Shown here piece after piece: positions 49,480 to 60,431 of a stretch of 64,000 bases of DNA (position 1 is its first letter; each line of letters opens with the position of its first letter). The notes under the pieces are model-generated. The model had not been told where the DNA came from. It saw only the letters and a list, made by a program, of their open reading frames with translations, and did not search any database. Origin of the DNA: Tipula vernalis (lineage: Eukaryota > Arthropoda > Insecta > Diptera > Tipulidae); NCBI GenBank assembly GCA_958295665.1, contig OY282558.1:116674838-116738837 (forward strand), in the 5' to 3' direction. Made by a program: the position numbers and the translations under genes.

Positions 49480-50560
49480 ACGCATTAAAAAGGTGGTAAA
49501 TTTATGCTGTACTCTCTTAATTTATTCTTTATAAATCTCATAATAATTATTCCATATCTGACTACGGTATTCCAGATATCTACGACTTTTATATAAAGCA
49601 ATATAAACATAAGGGTTGCGAAACGCCTTACCACTTCGAAAAATATATTGATGCATTTTAGGCGCTTTAGAACAAGCGGCAGTGATACGAAAGAATTTTT
49701 TATATTAAGTTTGGAATTCATCAATTCAATCATTGTACGTGAATGCACGTAAAGATTTTCCAATCATCAGCGTAAAATAAATATATATAGTAGGTAGAAC
49801 TCAGCGGTACGCCAGACTTACCCAAAATGGATCTTGATAGCAAACCTTTAAATTTGATTTGTTGTATGTATGATCCGAACCAAGTAAGAATTTATCTGGT
49901 ACTACAACATTTTTTACTATATCGAAAGCTTTTTTGAATTCGGTGTAAACACAACCAACTTGACGATCCATATCAACACTCTTAAAAACGAAATTAGAAA
50001 AATCCATTAAATCTGTAGCAGTAGAACGTTTAGGGAAAAAACCACGGTGCGAAGGACTAATTGAACTTTTAACATAATAAAAGATATTCCGTATACTAAT
50101 TTTTCAAAAATTTTACTGAAACTGTTTAAAATTGAAATTGGCCCATAATTTTGAAAGTTACTAGCATAATTTTTTTTAAAAGCGGCACTAGATAAGCTTT
50201 CATCACAGATTGGAAGATAAACTGCCTTGCAATGATAAATAAAATAAAATGGTTAATCGCTCGATTAGTTGAAGCTTCAAAAGAGAAATAAAATAGTTGG
50301 ATAAATTATCAGGATCATCATCACGTTTTATCAAAGTTATTTATATAGTTTCATATTTTAGAATTAGCCCAGCGATAACTGTTAGTGTTATTAACTACAA
50401 CAGCACCAGCAACCTGATTATCTAAAAAAGTAAGATAATGAACAAACATGTGAAGTAAAAAAGCAAAACTTACGCCTCCGTGTTGTCTGAGGTAATTTTA
50501 AAATTTCCTGAGCTGTGAAAGTCTGGGGAAGTTCTTAAATATATTGTAATACCGTAAAGC
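49480..50560 (-). pseudogene. LINE reverse transcriptase remnant
   Basis: On the minus strand, from about 50200 down: NFQNYGPISILNSFSKIFEK (normally NYRPISIL...KIFEK), GFFPKRSTATDLMDFSNFV, and VGCVYTEFKKAFDIVKNVVV, where the usual catalytic D of YxDFxKAFD is changed to E. A frameshift leads to the thumb-like segment LPLVLKRLKCINIFFEVVRR at 49763-49485. It is non-functional, and the FADD-type motif is not recognisable. The BEL/Pao element begins 74 bases beyond its upstream edge. Confidence 0.65.
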
Positions 50561-50628
50561 TATTAGAACTTGAAAAATTCTTTAGTTTTTCAGTACAACA
50601 TTTAAATTCACTCGCAACAACAAGTACA

Positions 50629-50633
50629 ATGTC
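50629..50633 (+). repeat. BEL element target-site duplication, left
   Basis: atgtc, repeated at 57411-57415. Confidence 0.9.
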
Positions 50634-51370
50634 TGTAGAAATTTAGTTTTCCTTTTTTTTTTCTGCTAAATTACTTTTTCTTATTTTTTATACAACAAAT
50701 TAAGCTTATATATACATATATCCTTACAAATATTTTTGTATAAATTTAGTTTTCTTTATAATTTTTTATTTTAGATTTTTTTTATAATTTTTTATTTTAG
50801 GTTGTTGTCAGTTTGCCGGCTGGTATACAAGAGCACAAAAAAATGTGTTTATTTTACAAAATGGTTTTTTGATAATGCTTTCTTTTTATGGTAGTTATTA
50901 TAGCTATGTAGGTGGCCAGTAGACAAATATTGAATGCATAAAAATTGTTTCGCTATTCTTCAACAGATGGCAGTCAATTATATAATATTAATATTTTTCT
51001 TGGGTGGGTTTACAATTGGAGGTTTTTATTTTAGTTGTCAAAATAAATGTAAATAAATCAAAGAGGCGAGAAAATTATTCAATTATATAAATATAAATTA
51101 TTTATGGAAGTTAAAACTATTGCGGACTAGTTGGGGTTGAATGGCGTGCTAAGATAAGTATTGCATATTACATAATTAAGGTACATTTTTGAAATACATT
51201 TTTATGTGATTTCAGGTTATCATTTCTGCCAACAAAAAGTAAAAATTGGCAAAGGGATCTATAATCCCGGGTAAGCTTAACAGTTACATTAATTACATTT
51301 AATTCTAATTTAATATTTAATTTTCAGCTGGCCGGAATTAATCTGCTTGGGGTTGATCTGCGTTTGAACA
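50634..51370 (-). repeat. 3' LTR of the BEL/Pao element
   Basis: 737 bp, TG...CA ends in sense orientation. The first 33 bases in sense orientation encode the last ten codons and the stop of the polyprotein. Confidence 0.96.
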
Positions 51371-54300
51371 TACTCCCCGGGTTGAATCATCATCAGATTC
51401 AAGGATTGGAAGTCGGCATAATTTTTGGATTGATCGCTTGAGTATGCCGTTTTTGGTCTTAACATCAGCCACTCGAACACAGCCGTCATCGCCGGGGTAT
51501 AATTTTGTGACCCGTCCCATCAGCCATTGAGTGGGCGGTAGATTATTATCGTGTATTAAAACGACATAATTTAACTTTAAATTTTTGTGTTGTGTTTTCC
51601 ACCTACACCTCTGCTGAAGACTTGTCAAATACTCCAGTTGCCAGCGTTTCCAGAATTGCCTGTAGATCTGTTTTACGATGTCCCATCTTGCATGAGGATT
51701 TAATTTTTGCTCGGTTGATGCTTCTGGCAACTGATGAATTGAGCGCCCGATTAGGAAGTGGGCAGGCGTAAGAAATTCCAGGTCGTGATCATCGGTGGAA
51801 CAAATTGGCCTGGAGTTTAGAATGCCTTCAATTTGCACTGTAAGCGTTGAAAATTCTTCAAGCGTAAGAATTGTATCGCCTACGGTTCGTGTGATCTGTG
51901 TTTTAGTTGATTTTACAGCACTTTCCCATAATCCTCCTTGATTAGGTGCTGCTGGCGGAATGAATCGCCAATTTACTCTATCCTTCAGAAGACTGGAAAT
52001 AATAAAATCATTATTGCTTTTTATAAATGTATATACTTCCTCTAGATGATTTCTTGCGCCAACAAAGTTTGTAGCATTATCACAGTATATGGTGTGGCAA
52101 AGCCCTCTTCTACTTATAAACCGTCGCAATGCGCCCAGGAATGACTCTGTACTAAGGTTCATGCAAACCTCGATATGTATGGCGTGCGTACTGAAGCACA
52201 CAAAAATAGCCAAATATGCTTTAACAGGTATTGACCCCCTTCGACGCACAGCATGAACCTTGAATGGCCCGCAAAAGTCTACTCCGACTGCACCAAATGC
52301 CACCGTATATTTTACCCTATCTTCAGGCAGCTGTCCCATTATTTGGCTCATCATTTTAGGTTTTTGCCTCAAACAATTAATGCACCTCCGGAATATCTTC
52401 TTCGCTACGTCCTTTCCCCTAATCACCCAAAAATTTTGTCGAACTAGGCTCATAAGTAAATGTATGCCTGGATGTTGATGTTGAATATGTATATCATGAG
52501 TAATAGCTGTGGCTATAGGTGACTTCGAAGAAATGATTATCGGATGTTTACTATTGTATGGCAATGTTGATTTTTCTATTCTACCCCCTACTCTCATGAC
52601 TCCCTCAGTATCTAGGAATGGATTTAGCTGCTGCAACCTGCTTTTAATGGGTATTGGTTTTGACCCTTGTAAACACCGATATTCCTCATAAAAATCTACT
52701 TTTTGCCAGTACACTACTATTTTGCGGTTAGCTTCTTCAAGTTCTGCGGCTGTTAGCACTCCCAATCTCTTCTCTAATTGGCGTTTCTTGGCCCTCGAGT
52801 TGTTGACATATCTAAGAACATATGCGAAAATTTTCTTAAGTTTGAAAAAGCTACAATATTTTTGGCTCAACCACAATATGGTGTCGTTTTGTAGTTTCGG
52901 CCTGGATTCTGGCAGCGAACTGGTAAGATTATATACTTCTATCTGGCTTTCTTCCTTTGTCTCTGGTATTTCCGGCTGATCGGGCCAATATTGCTCCTCC
53001 TTAGATAGCCACACTGGTCCATTCCACCAAAGGTTATTTCTCGCGATTTCAACAGCGGATTGCCCACGAGTTGCACAGTCTGCTGGATTATGTCTTGATG
53101 GAATATGCCGCCACCGATCCCTTTTATATAAGCCAATGATTTCTGCGGTGCGATTGGCGACAAATGTTGTCCAGCGTCTCGGTTGACTGGAAATCCAATC
53201 CAAGACGATTTTTGAATCTGTCCACATTGTAACCGCGGCTGAGTTGATTGATAAAATTTCAGTAACATCTTTTACCAACCGACTGAGAAGTACTGCACCC
53301 ATTAGCTCCAGTCTCGGTATACTGACTTGTTTCAATGGTGATACTTTGGTTTTTGCACAAATTAGATGTGTGACAAACCCTTCCTTGCTTCGTGATCGAG
53401 CGTAGACAGCTGCTGCATAAGCCCATTTGCTAGCATCGCAAAACCCGTGTAAGGTAATGATATCCGACGCAGTAACACATCTAGGAATTCTCAATTCTGG
53501 CGTTTGGGAAAGGTTGTTGCGCAGGCTAATCCACGATGATTGTACTTCTGGCGGTAACTGTGCATCCCATTCAATCCTTTGCAACCACAAACTTTGAAAT
53601 AAGATTTTAATCTTAATAATTATTGGCGATAATAGTCCGAGGGGATCGAATATTTTGCTTGCCTCTGACAGGAAGCTTCGTTTGGTGTGAACTTTCTTAT
53701 CCTCTAAGTGCACTTGAAAGATGAAATGATCGGATGCAGGTTCCCACGCTATTCCCAACACTTTTAACGGCTCCGGATGATCGGAAAATACTTTTAAGGA
53801 ATTAGATCCTGGATTGTTGAGTAGGTTCCGCATTTGTGGATCATTCGACGACAGCTTGCGCAAATTGAAACCCCCACTTCCTAAAATGTTCAAAACATCC
53901 TCTTTCAGCTTCAACAGCTCAGGTAGTGTTGGAGCGCCGGTCATCACGTCGTCTACATAAATATCCCTTTCTATGGCTCGGCATGCTTCTGGATGTTTCT
54001 GAAGGTATAGTATGGCCAGTTCCTTTAAGCATCTGGTGGCCATGAAAGATGCAGACGCCATGCCATAGGTTACGGTGTTAAGTGAGTATGGTCGTATTTG
54101 ATTATCGTCGTCTCGCCACAGGATTATCTGATGTTTGGTATCTTCTTTGTCCACCAAAACCTGCCGATACATTTTTTCAATATCGCCTACTAGCACATAT
54201 CGATATTTTCGGAATCGCGTGAGAATCTGGAACAAGGATGATTGCACATTCGGACCTATCTTAAGTTTTTGATTCAATGACGCACCTGTGGTTGATTTTG

Positions 54301-56560
54301 CAGATGCGTCAAACACAACGCGCAGTTTAGTTGTGCTGCTGCTATTTTTGAAAACGCCATGATGTGGAAGCATATAGGTTTGTTGCAGTTCGGTGCCGTT
54401 TAACTTACGTGGCTGCATATGATTTAACTCCTTATATTCTGTCATAAACTGCTGATAAAGTTGGCGGAATTGATTGTTTGTCTGGAATCGTCTTTCGACT
54501 GCCAATAGTCTCGACACTGCTTGATGGTACGTTGATCCTAGGTCATTCGGTGTTTCCTTAAATGGAAGCTTCACTATGAATCTGCCATCGTTTGATCGTC
54601 GCGTGGTTGTCTTGAACCAATCTTCACATTCTTGTTCTTCTTCGGTCATCTTGCTGGTTTGAGGAACATCTTCGATGGTCCAAAATTTTTGCAACGTGGC
54701 ATCGATGTCAATAAGGGTTGCAAATGACTGCGTGGCTACTCTGGTTTCTGCTTCGTACCGACCTCCTACAACCCAACCTAATTTGGATTTCTGCGCCTTT
54801 AAACCTCGACTGTCCAATTCCATGCTGCCATTCTCAAGCAAATCAAATACTATATCTGCGCCAAGTAGAATGTCAATTGTTCCTGGCTTGTAAAACGTTG
54901 GATCGGCCAGCCTAATTTTCGACAAATTCTTAATATAGCTGACGTCAAATTCGAAAGCGGGTAGCGAGGACGTAATCCTCGGGATGATGAGTGCATCTAA
55001 ACTTGACAATTCAACGGAATTGAATCGGGAAGACAAGCGCAATGTGGTAATACCATGAGATCTCCCGCTGTTTACTTGGCCAATTCCCGAAATTAAACTT
55101 CGACAATTCCTCCTTGGTAATCCTAACTTCTGGACCAATGGCTCGGTTATAAATGAAGATTGGGAAGCCGTGTCCAACAATGCGCGGCATAAATGTGGTG
55201 TACCAAGGTTATCCAATACATTTATTATTGCTGTGGGTAATATCGTTTGTACTGTACACTTCAACACAATATCACGGTCTTGATTAGCAATGCATTCGTC
55301 ATTGCGTATATGAAGAGTCGAAGTATTATTTTCTTCAGGGCTATCGTTGGTTGCTTCTGTGCTGGCGGTTAGTGCATTTGGTCTTGAATCCAAATGCAAT
55401 AAAGTGTGATGCTTCTTAAAGCACTGGTTGCATCTGCCTCGGATTCTACATTCGTAACTCGAATGTCCCGGATTTAGGCAATTAAAACATCGTTTGTTGG
55501 TGCCGACTAAGCTTCTCCGGTCTTCAACCGACAATTCCTTGAATCGAGCACAATCAATTAATCTGTGCTGTTCCTTGTTGCATGCTATGCAAGTAGCACC
55601 AATAGTAGTGGCAAAGCTATTCTTCGGCTTGCCTGGAATGGTTGCTCTGGTGGTTGTTGATCGAATGGAATGCATCTTTACTGATTCAAGAGCATCAGTT
55701 CTCTTGATTAAAAATTCGAAAAAATCGGTTACAGTTGGGAATTCTTTCTCGGTATTCTCTTGCGCCCATAAACTGCGGGTATCATCGTCTAGCTTTTGTA
55801 ATAGCAGATATATGAGCCAAGGGTCCCGGGCTTCGGCTTTGTCTCCTAATGCTTTCAAACCGCGGATTGTCTCGTCAGAGGTATCTAACAATTTTCTTAT
55901 ATTTGATGCACTCGCTATACTTATGTTAGGTTGCTCTATAAATTTGCGGATGAATGCATTAATCGTATGTCGTTTGCGATCGTACCTTTGTTTTAGCTTT
56001 TTTAGTGCTTCTATATAGTTGGCTTCCGTAATTTTGAAATGCTTCACCAACGAAAATGCATCGCCTCTAAGCAATCCCATCAAATATTGGAATTTTTGAA
56101 CAGGGTTTATATTGTTTTTGCTGTGAACGCTTGAGTGGAACAAATCGAAGAAGCTCTGCCATTCGGTGTAATCGCCAGCAAATGTGGGGATTTGCAATTT
56201 AGCAAGGCGCACCTCGGGGCCTGAATTCGTAGAAGTCACGTTCAAAGTTGTGTCATTGCTTGATACACTAAGCTCACTTATACTGCGATTGTTAATCCAT
56301 TTATTTAATTTGGACACGATAGCGTAATATGCTTCTTCGGCTTCTTCTAACTTAGATTCGACTTGAATATCGATTGCGAATATTGATGCTTCTATCGCTA
56401 TAATCTTTTCTAAGATTTCCTTAGCACGACTTGCTTTCACGCGCAATTCCTCAACCGTCTCTTCAGATTCTTCGTGGATGGCACTTGCAAAATTAGATAA
56501 TTTTGTTAAAACGCCCTTAAATATGGAGCGTTGCTTTTTTAACCCCTCTAATGCACTCAT
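51338..56560 (-). CDS. BEL/Pao Gag-Pol polyprotein
   Basis: 1740 codons. Gag (residues 1-400) begins MSALEGLKKQRSIFKGVLTK, includes the DUF1759 capsid-like region (LQIPTFAGDYTEWQSFFDLF, near 120) and two cysteine-rich knuckles (CIACNKEQHRLIDC near 325, CFNCLNPGHSSYEC near 358). The aspartic protease active site is LLDTASQSSF near 462. RT has LVGDIEKMYRQVLV and the catalytic IYVDDVMTG near 867. The connection/A17 region contains SKIFDPLGLLSPI, and RNase H has HGFCDASKWAYAA and TMWTDSKIVLDWI. Integrase has the H2C2 zinc motif (HPGIH...CINCLRQKP) and the DDE triad: VDFCGPF near 1430, YCDNATNFVGA near 1493, GGLWESAVKS near 1540. A DUF5641-type C-terminal domain follows. All key residues are present. 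The last ten residues lie in the 3' LTR. Confidence 0.97.
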   Translation of the reverse strand: MSALEGLKKQRSIFKGVLTKLSNFASAIHEESEETVEELRVKASRAKEILEKIIAIEASIFAIDIQVESKLEEAEEAYYAIVSKLNKWINNRSISELSVSSNDTTLNVTSTNSGPEVRLAKLQIPTFAGDYTEWQSFFDLFHSSVHSKNNINPVQKFQYLMGLLRGDAFSLVKHFKITEANYIEALKKLKQRYDRKRHTINAFIRKFIEQPNISIASASNIRKLLDTSDETIRGLKALGDKAEARDPWLIYLLLQKLDDDTRSLWAQENTEKEFPTVTDFFEFLIKRTDALESVKMHSIRSTTTRATIPGKPKNSFATTIGATCIACNKEQHRLIDCARFKELSVEDRRSLVGTNKRCFNCLNPGHSSYECRIRGRCNQCFKKHHTLLHLDSRPNALTASTEATNDSPEENNTSTLHIRNDECIANQDRDIVLKCTVQTILPTAIINVLDNLGTPHLCRALLDTASQSSFITEPLVQKLGLPRRNCRSLISGIGQVNSGRSHGITTLRLSSRFNSVELSSLDALIIPRITSSLPAFEFDVSYIKNLSKIRLADPTFYKPGTIDILLGADIVFDLLENGSMELDSRGLKAQKSKLGWVVGGRYEAETRVATQSFATLIDIDATLQKFWTIEDVPQTSKMTEEEQECEDWFKTTTRRSNDGRFIVKLPFKETPNDLGSTYHQAVSRLLAVERRFQTNNQFRQLYQQFMTEYKELNHMQPRKLNGTELQQTYMLPHHGVFKNSSSTTKLRVVFDASAKSTTGASLNQKLKIGPNVQSSLFQILTRFRKYRYVLVGDIEKMYRQVLVDKEDTKHQIILWRDDDNQIRPYSLNTVTYGMASASFMATRCLKELAILYLQKHPEACRAIERDIYVDDVMTGAPTLPELLKLKEDVLNILGSGGFNLRKLSSNDPQMRNLLNNPGSNSLKVFSDHPEPLKVLGIAWEPASDHFIFQVHLEDKKVHTKRSFLSEASKIFDPLGLLSPIIIKIKILFQSLWLQRIEWDAQLPPEVQSSWISLRNNLSQTPELRIPRCVTASDIITLHGFCDASKWAYAAAVYARSRSKEGFVTHLICAKTKVSPLKQVSIPRLELMGAVLLSRLVKDVTEILSINSAAVTMWTDSKIVLDWISSQPRRWTTFVANRTAEIIGLYKRDRWRHIPSRHNPADCATRGQSAVEIARNNLWWNGPVWLSKEEQYWPDQPEIPETKEESQIEVYNLTSSLPESRPKLQNDTILWLSQKYCSFFKLKKIFAYVLRYVNNSRAKKRQLEKRLGVLTAAELEEANRKIVVYWQKVDFYEEYRCLQGSKPIPIKSRLQQLNPFLDTEGVMRVGGRIEKSTLPYNSKHPIIISSKSPIATAITHDIHIQHQHPGIHLLMSLVRQNFWVIRGKDVAKKIFRRCINCLRQKPKMMSQIMGQLPEDRVKYTVAFGAVGVDFCGPFKVHAVRRRGSIPVKAYLAIFVCFSTHAIHIEVCMNLSTESFLGALRRFISRRGLCHTIYCDNATNFVGARNHLEEVYTFIKSNNDFIISSLLKDRVNWRFIPPAAPNQGGLWESAVKSTKTQITRTVGDTILTLEEFSTLTVQIEGILNSRPICSTDDHDLEFLTPAHFLIGRSIHQLPEASTEQKLNPHARWDIVKQIYRQFWKRWQLEYLTSLQQRCRWKTQHKNLKLNYVVLIHDNNLPPTQWLMGRVTKLYPGDDGCVRVADVKTKNGILKRSIQKLCRLPILESDDDSTRGVCSNADQPQAD
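51371..51382 (-). promoter_or_regulatory. Probable polypurine tract of the BEL element
   Basis: In sense orientation CGGGGAGTA abuts the 3' LTR. It is short and lies inside the coding frame. It is assigned by position as the plus-strand primer site. Confidence 0.5.
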
Positions 56561-56655
56561 TTCACTAACTTTTCACTATAATTAATTGTCTTTATTTTTA
56601 TCGTACACAGATTTATTAGCTATTCTAGTATAAAATTATGATTACTTATCTGTGT

Positions 56656-56673
56656 ATCCGGCTCGAAGGACCA
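56656..56673 (-). promoter_or_regulatory. Primer binding site, tRNA-Tyr type
   Basis: In sense orientation TGGTCCTTCGAGCCGGAT begins at the base after the 5' LTR. It is complementary to a tRNA 3' end ...TCCGGCTCGAAGGACCA, which from memory is tRNA-Tyr of insects. Confidence 0.8.
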
Positions 56674-57410
56674 TGTAGAAATTTAGTTTTCCTTTTTTTT
56701 TTCTGCTAAATTACTTTTTCTTATTTTTTATACAACAAATTAAGCTTATATATACATATATCCTTACAAATATTTTTGTATAAATTTAGTTTTCTTTATA
56801 ATTTTTTATTTTAGATTTTTTTTATAATTTTTTATTTTAGGTTGTTGTCAGTTTGCCGGCTGGTATACAAGAGCACAAAAAAATGTGTTTATTTTACAAA
56901 ATGGTTTTTTGATAATGCTTTCTTTTTATGGTAGTTATTATAGCTATGTAGGTGGCCAGTAGACAAATATTGAATGCATAAAAATTGTTTCGCTATTCTT
57001 CAACAGATGGCAGTCAATTATATAATATTAATATTTTTCTTGGGTGGGTTTACAATTGGAGGTTTTTATTTTAGTTGTCAAAATAAATGTAAATAAATCA
57101 AAGAGGCGAGAAAATTATTCAATTATATAAATATAAATTATTTATGGAAGTTAAAACTATTGCGGACTAGTTGGGGTTGAATGGCGTGCTAAGATAAGTA
57201 TTGCATATTACATAATTAAGGTACATTTTTGAAATACATTTTTATGTGATTTCAGGTTATCATTTCTGCCAACAAAAAGTAAAAATTGGCAAAGGGATCT
57301 ATAATCCCGGGTAAGCTTAACAGTTACATTAATTACATTTAATTCTAATTTAATATTTAATTTTCAGCTGGCCGGAATTAATCTGCTTGGGGTTGATCTG
57401 CGTTTGAACA
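56674..57410 (-). repeat. 5' LTR of the BEL/Pao element
   Basis: 737 bp, with no difference seen from 50634-51370. It should contain the promoter and the RNA start. Precise signals were not assigned. Confidence 0.96.
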
Positions 57411-57415
57411 ATGTC
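57411..57415 (+). repeat. BEL element target-site duplication, right
   Basis: atgtc, matching 50629-50633. Confidence 0.9.
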
Positions 57416-57624
57416 ATTAATTTTTGAAGAGATCTAGAAAATAATTTTTTTAAATTTGACGTTGTTTTTTAATTTTAATTGAATTGGTTGGAGATATAAG
57501 GCATTTACACGTAAAAAAGGTTGTACATATGAATAAAAATATATATGAAGAGGCAAAACGAAATTAGATGAACAAATCATATGAGTTTCCGATATACGCG
57601 CATCTTCTACAATGTTTATTGAAT

Positions 57625-57900
57625 TTATATATTTGACCTAATGTATAGCATTTCCAAAATCGATCTTTTTCTAAAATTGGTTTGTTTATCTAGAATTTTG
57701 ATATTATCTAAACTGATTTGATGGTTTGAATCTTTCAAATGTCGGGGCAGTGCACTAATGCTTGAATTTTGATCTATATTGACGTCTCTTCTGTGTTGGT
57801 AAAATTTTTTTTCCAAAAATTGTTTAGTCTGCCCCGTATAAATAGCGTCGCAACTATACACTGGACCTGATAGACAACATTTGATTGCTTCTTTAAAGGT
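57625..57900 (-). pseudogene. Penelope-like GIY-YIG endonuclease fragment
   Basis: The frame from 57861 reads SCDAIYTGQTKQFLEKKFYQ, then HLKDSNHQISLDNIKILDKQ and KRSILEMLYIRSNI. This is the Penelope GIY-YIG nuclease: a YxGQT motif, a basic ..QHRRD segment and a terminal ILE. A frameshift just upstream separates KQSNVVYQVQC, which contains the first part of the motif. RT is not adjacent. It is a different copy from the one at 42-47 kb. Confidence 0.8.
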
Positions 57901-58139
57901 ATGCTATCTTAAATTTTAGAAAACAATTTGTTGTTTAAGCTTGTAGCTGCACGTCCATAGGTTTCTCAGGCCCATCTAAAATGTATGAAATGGTTCAATG
58001 GATATTTATACTTAAAAGTTTTTTCATAATAATTTTTAATATTGAGCGTGAACTCGTTCGTTGTTTGTTTTACATGCGGTTGTACAAATACCGCGTAAAA
58101 AAGACTATTTTGTATATTTTGTATATTTTTATTCAATCA

Positions 58140-59200
58140 ATTGGGTAAGTGAGTGATTAATTCGGTTGGCTATATTTCTCATGAACCACAGTCAGCTGTA
58201 CTATCTTTGGTAGTAATATATCGTAAATTATCTCGATTTACCACATCTAAAACTTAAGACGTTCTGTCCCCAAAGGTTTGTTATCTTATTGGAACATCCA
58301 CTAACCAACCCAATACTATAGTTGAATAGGTCCAACAAATTATATTTGAAATGTTGACTTTTAAAATTAATTTTAACGATTTCAATCTGGCTACTAAAAT
58401 TATTTTAATTGGAGCAACTTTAGATTTTGCCGCTGTTAAATTGCCTAGGTTAGATATTTCTGGGCTATCACATATACTATTTGCTATACTGGTGCCTCAT
58501 AGCTGATGAGTAGCCAATTATATTTTATATCTTTCGGCAATTAATCGTCCTAGTCAACTGAGTCAACTTTTCATAATAGCCGGCGATCACCATACCAATG
58601 GGTGAAAAAATCGACTGCACTCGGTTAATAATAATCTTTACGTAAATGCTCTTATAGGTACCCATTCTTACCTAATAATAAAAGACATCTAGTTTTGGAT
58701 CTCACTACAGCTTTAATCCCTTAACCTTTAGTCCGTCTTGGGTAAAATCTTTAACGGATTCAGGTCTATGTTCTGTTGGTATTGATTGTATGAATGTCTC
58801 TAAATTGGAAATCTATTTTCTCTGTTTCGATCCAGATTATTGTTTAATTCTGTCATTGCACTGCACCTGCACCGGCCACAAGATCATCTAAGTTATCGCT
58901 AGACATGGAGCTAAAGCGCTATCGTACATTGGAGAAGTTAACTTGTAATTACTCAATGGCTGAATTACAGACTGAAGCATAGTATTATTGAATGTAATGG
59001 TGGCTGCAATATAGTACCGGAAAATAACTCAATAAGCATCAAATATTACTCCAAAGTTTTGTATTCCGTTTGATGATTTAGCAATACCATGGTGCCTAAA
59101 TAGTTTTAAGTAAGTACCCTTTGACCCTCTTACTTTGCATTCTGCATTCCGGCATGAAGTCTTCATAAATAGTTCTCAGCAGTTTTGATCTTTCACGGTC
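58140..59200 (-). pseudogene. Heavily decayed BEL/Pao pol
   Basis: Assembled in shifting frames on the minus strand, with BEL landmarks in the right order. FRHHGIAKSSNG and FGVIFDA (59090-59020) match the PHHGVFK and RVVFDA region. DDLVAGAGAV (near 58890) is a YVDD-region remnant. LDVFYY and IFSPIGMVIAGY (58700-58590) are the ...KIFDPLG region. KSKVAPIKIILVARLKSL (58430-58390), TYSTIVLGWL (58325) and TKDSTADC (58220) are the RNase H/A17 part. Stops and indels are dense. It is an old copy, unrelated in age to the intact element ending at 57410. Confidence 0.7.
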
Positions 59201-59500
59201 ACGCGCTTTTTACATTTGGGATAGTTAAAATCTCGCAAAATTGTGGAAGCATTCCATCCAGTCTTGTTTTGCCATTCCATCCATACTTGGTTGCCATTCC
59301 ATCCATACTTGCGTTTCCATCCATACTTGGTTTATGTTGATAGATGTTGTAGGTAACGCCTCTGTTTCCGGTTTTCCTCCTAGAACCCCCCAAATTATTA
59401 TTTCTAGCACTGCAAACCTTGTTTCCATGTTTAGTTCTCCCATCATGTAGTACATTGAATGCTGTTAATATTACAGTTGGATCAGCCAATAATACGTTCA
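59200..59500 (-). repeat. 22-bp minisatellite and unknown coding-like stretch
   Basis: ccattccatccatacttggt is repeated about three times at 59255-59335. The surrounding open frames on both strands have no recognised domain. The segment lies where the BEL protease-to-RT linker would be. Confidence 0.5.
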
Positions 59501-59759
59501 GGGCTATTCCCTTGGTTCTGTAGTCACAAAATATAACAGCTTAAGTTAAATTTAGAGCAGATATAGACAACGTTGAATAATCAAAATAATCTTTGTCTTA
59601 AGTCAACAGCGATTTTGCCTTGTTACCATAAGGCTTCTGTTTCCTAAGTAATTTTAATTTGGCGCACATTTTCTCGGAAATGAATGTGCATTGCATTAAG
59701 CTACATCGCAGACCACTTTAACAAGTACAGTCGGTAAAATAAAATTGCTTAATTCACTG
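59501..59759. other. Non-coding spacer
   Basis: Nothing recognised between the BEL remnant and the left end of CACTG element B. Confidence 0.35.
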
Positions 59760-60431
59760 CACTGAAAAAAAAAATGTAGTCATATTGAAAAATTTACGAT
59801 TTATTTACTAAATTTGTATTTAATATACAACCGATAACATACTACTATTAATAAAACTGCACTTGTTATCAATAAAACAATTCTATCCTTTTGAAAATTG
59901 CTTGTAACAATGAACACATATTCGATTAAAATGAAAAATGCAATACTGCTATTTGAAAACCTGTTTTATCGATACGATTGTGAAAATGAACGTTATTATA
60001 TCAATTCCAGTACATATTATTCAATATGAAAATGAAAAAATATAAACAAATCATTCAATATGATGGAAGAAATTTCATAGGTATTGATGATGTAAGTATT
60101 TTGATAAATAAGAGTTATCATACTAATAATGAATAAACTATGATATTGAAAGCTGAATGTGTGTAAATTAAAAAAACGCTCAATTGCTTTTTATTAACTA
60201 TTTCAAAATTTATTGAAAATATAATAAAATAATAAAATATGTACGTATAAAAATTCATATCGTTTTACATTTAATAATACAAATGAGTACATAAAATATG
60301 ATAACAATTATAAGTACACATATGGTAATGGAATTAATTGTTATTATTTGTACTAAAATAACATATTTATAATAAAATATAATTTCAAATTAAGAAAAAA
60401 TATAATTACTTGTTAAATTTAATAAAAAAAT

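Larger units (their letters stand above)
50634..57410 (-). mobile_element. Complete BEL/Pao LTR retrotransposon, 6.78 kb
   Basis: Two 737-bp LTRs (50634-51370 and 56674-57410), read side by side, show no difference. The element is flanked by the 5-bp duplication ATGTC. In sense orientation (minus strand) each LTR begins TGTTCAAACG and ends TTCTACA. A tRNA-complementary primer site follows the 5' LTR immediately. A single open frame (56560-51338) encodes Gag-Pol. Identical LTRs and an unbroken frame point to a very recent insertion. Confidence 0.97.

Noticed and set aside
52253..55915. Plus-strand open frames opposite the BEL polyprotein, and those opposite the LINE ORFs at 42.2-46.2 kb
   Set aside because: They are antisense shadows of long, motif-rich coding frames.
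59199..59489. A 96-codon minus-strand frame with repeated SMDG motifs
   Set aside because: The repetition is a 22-bp minisatellite read as protein. The flanks are a decayed BEL element.
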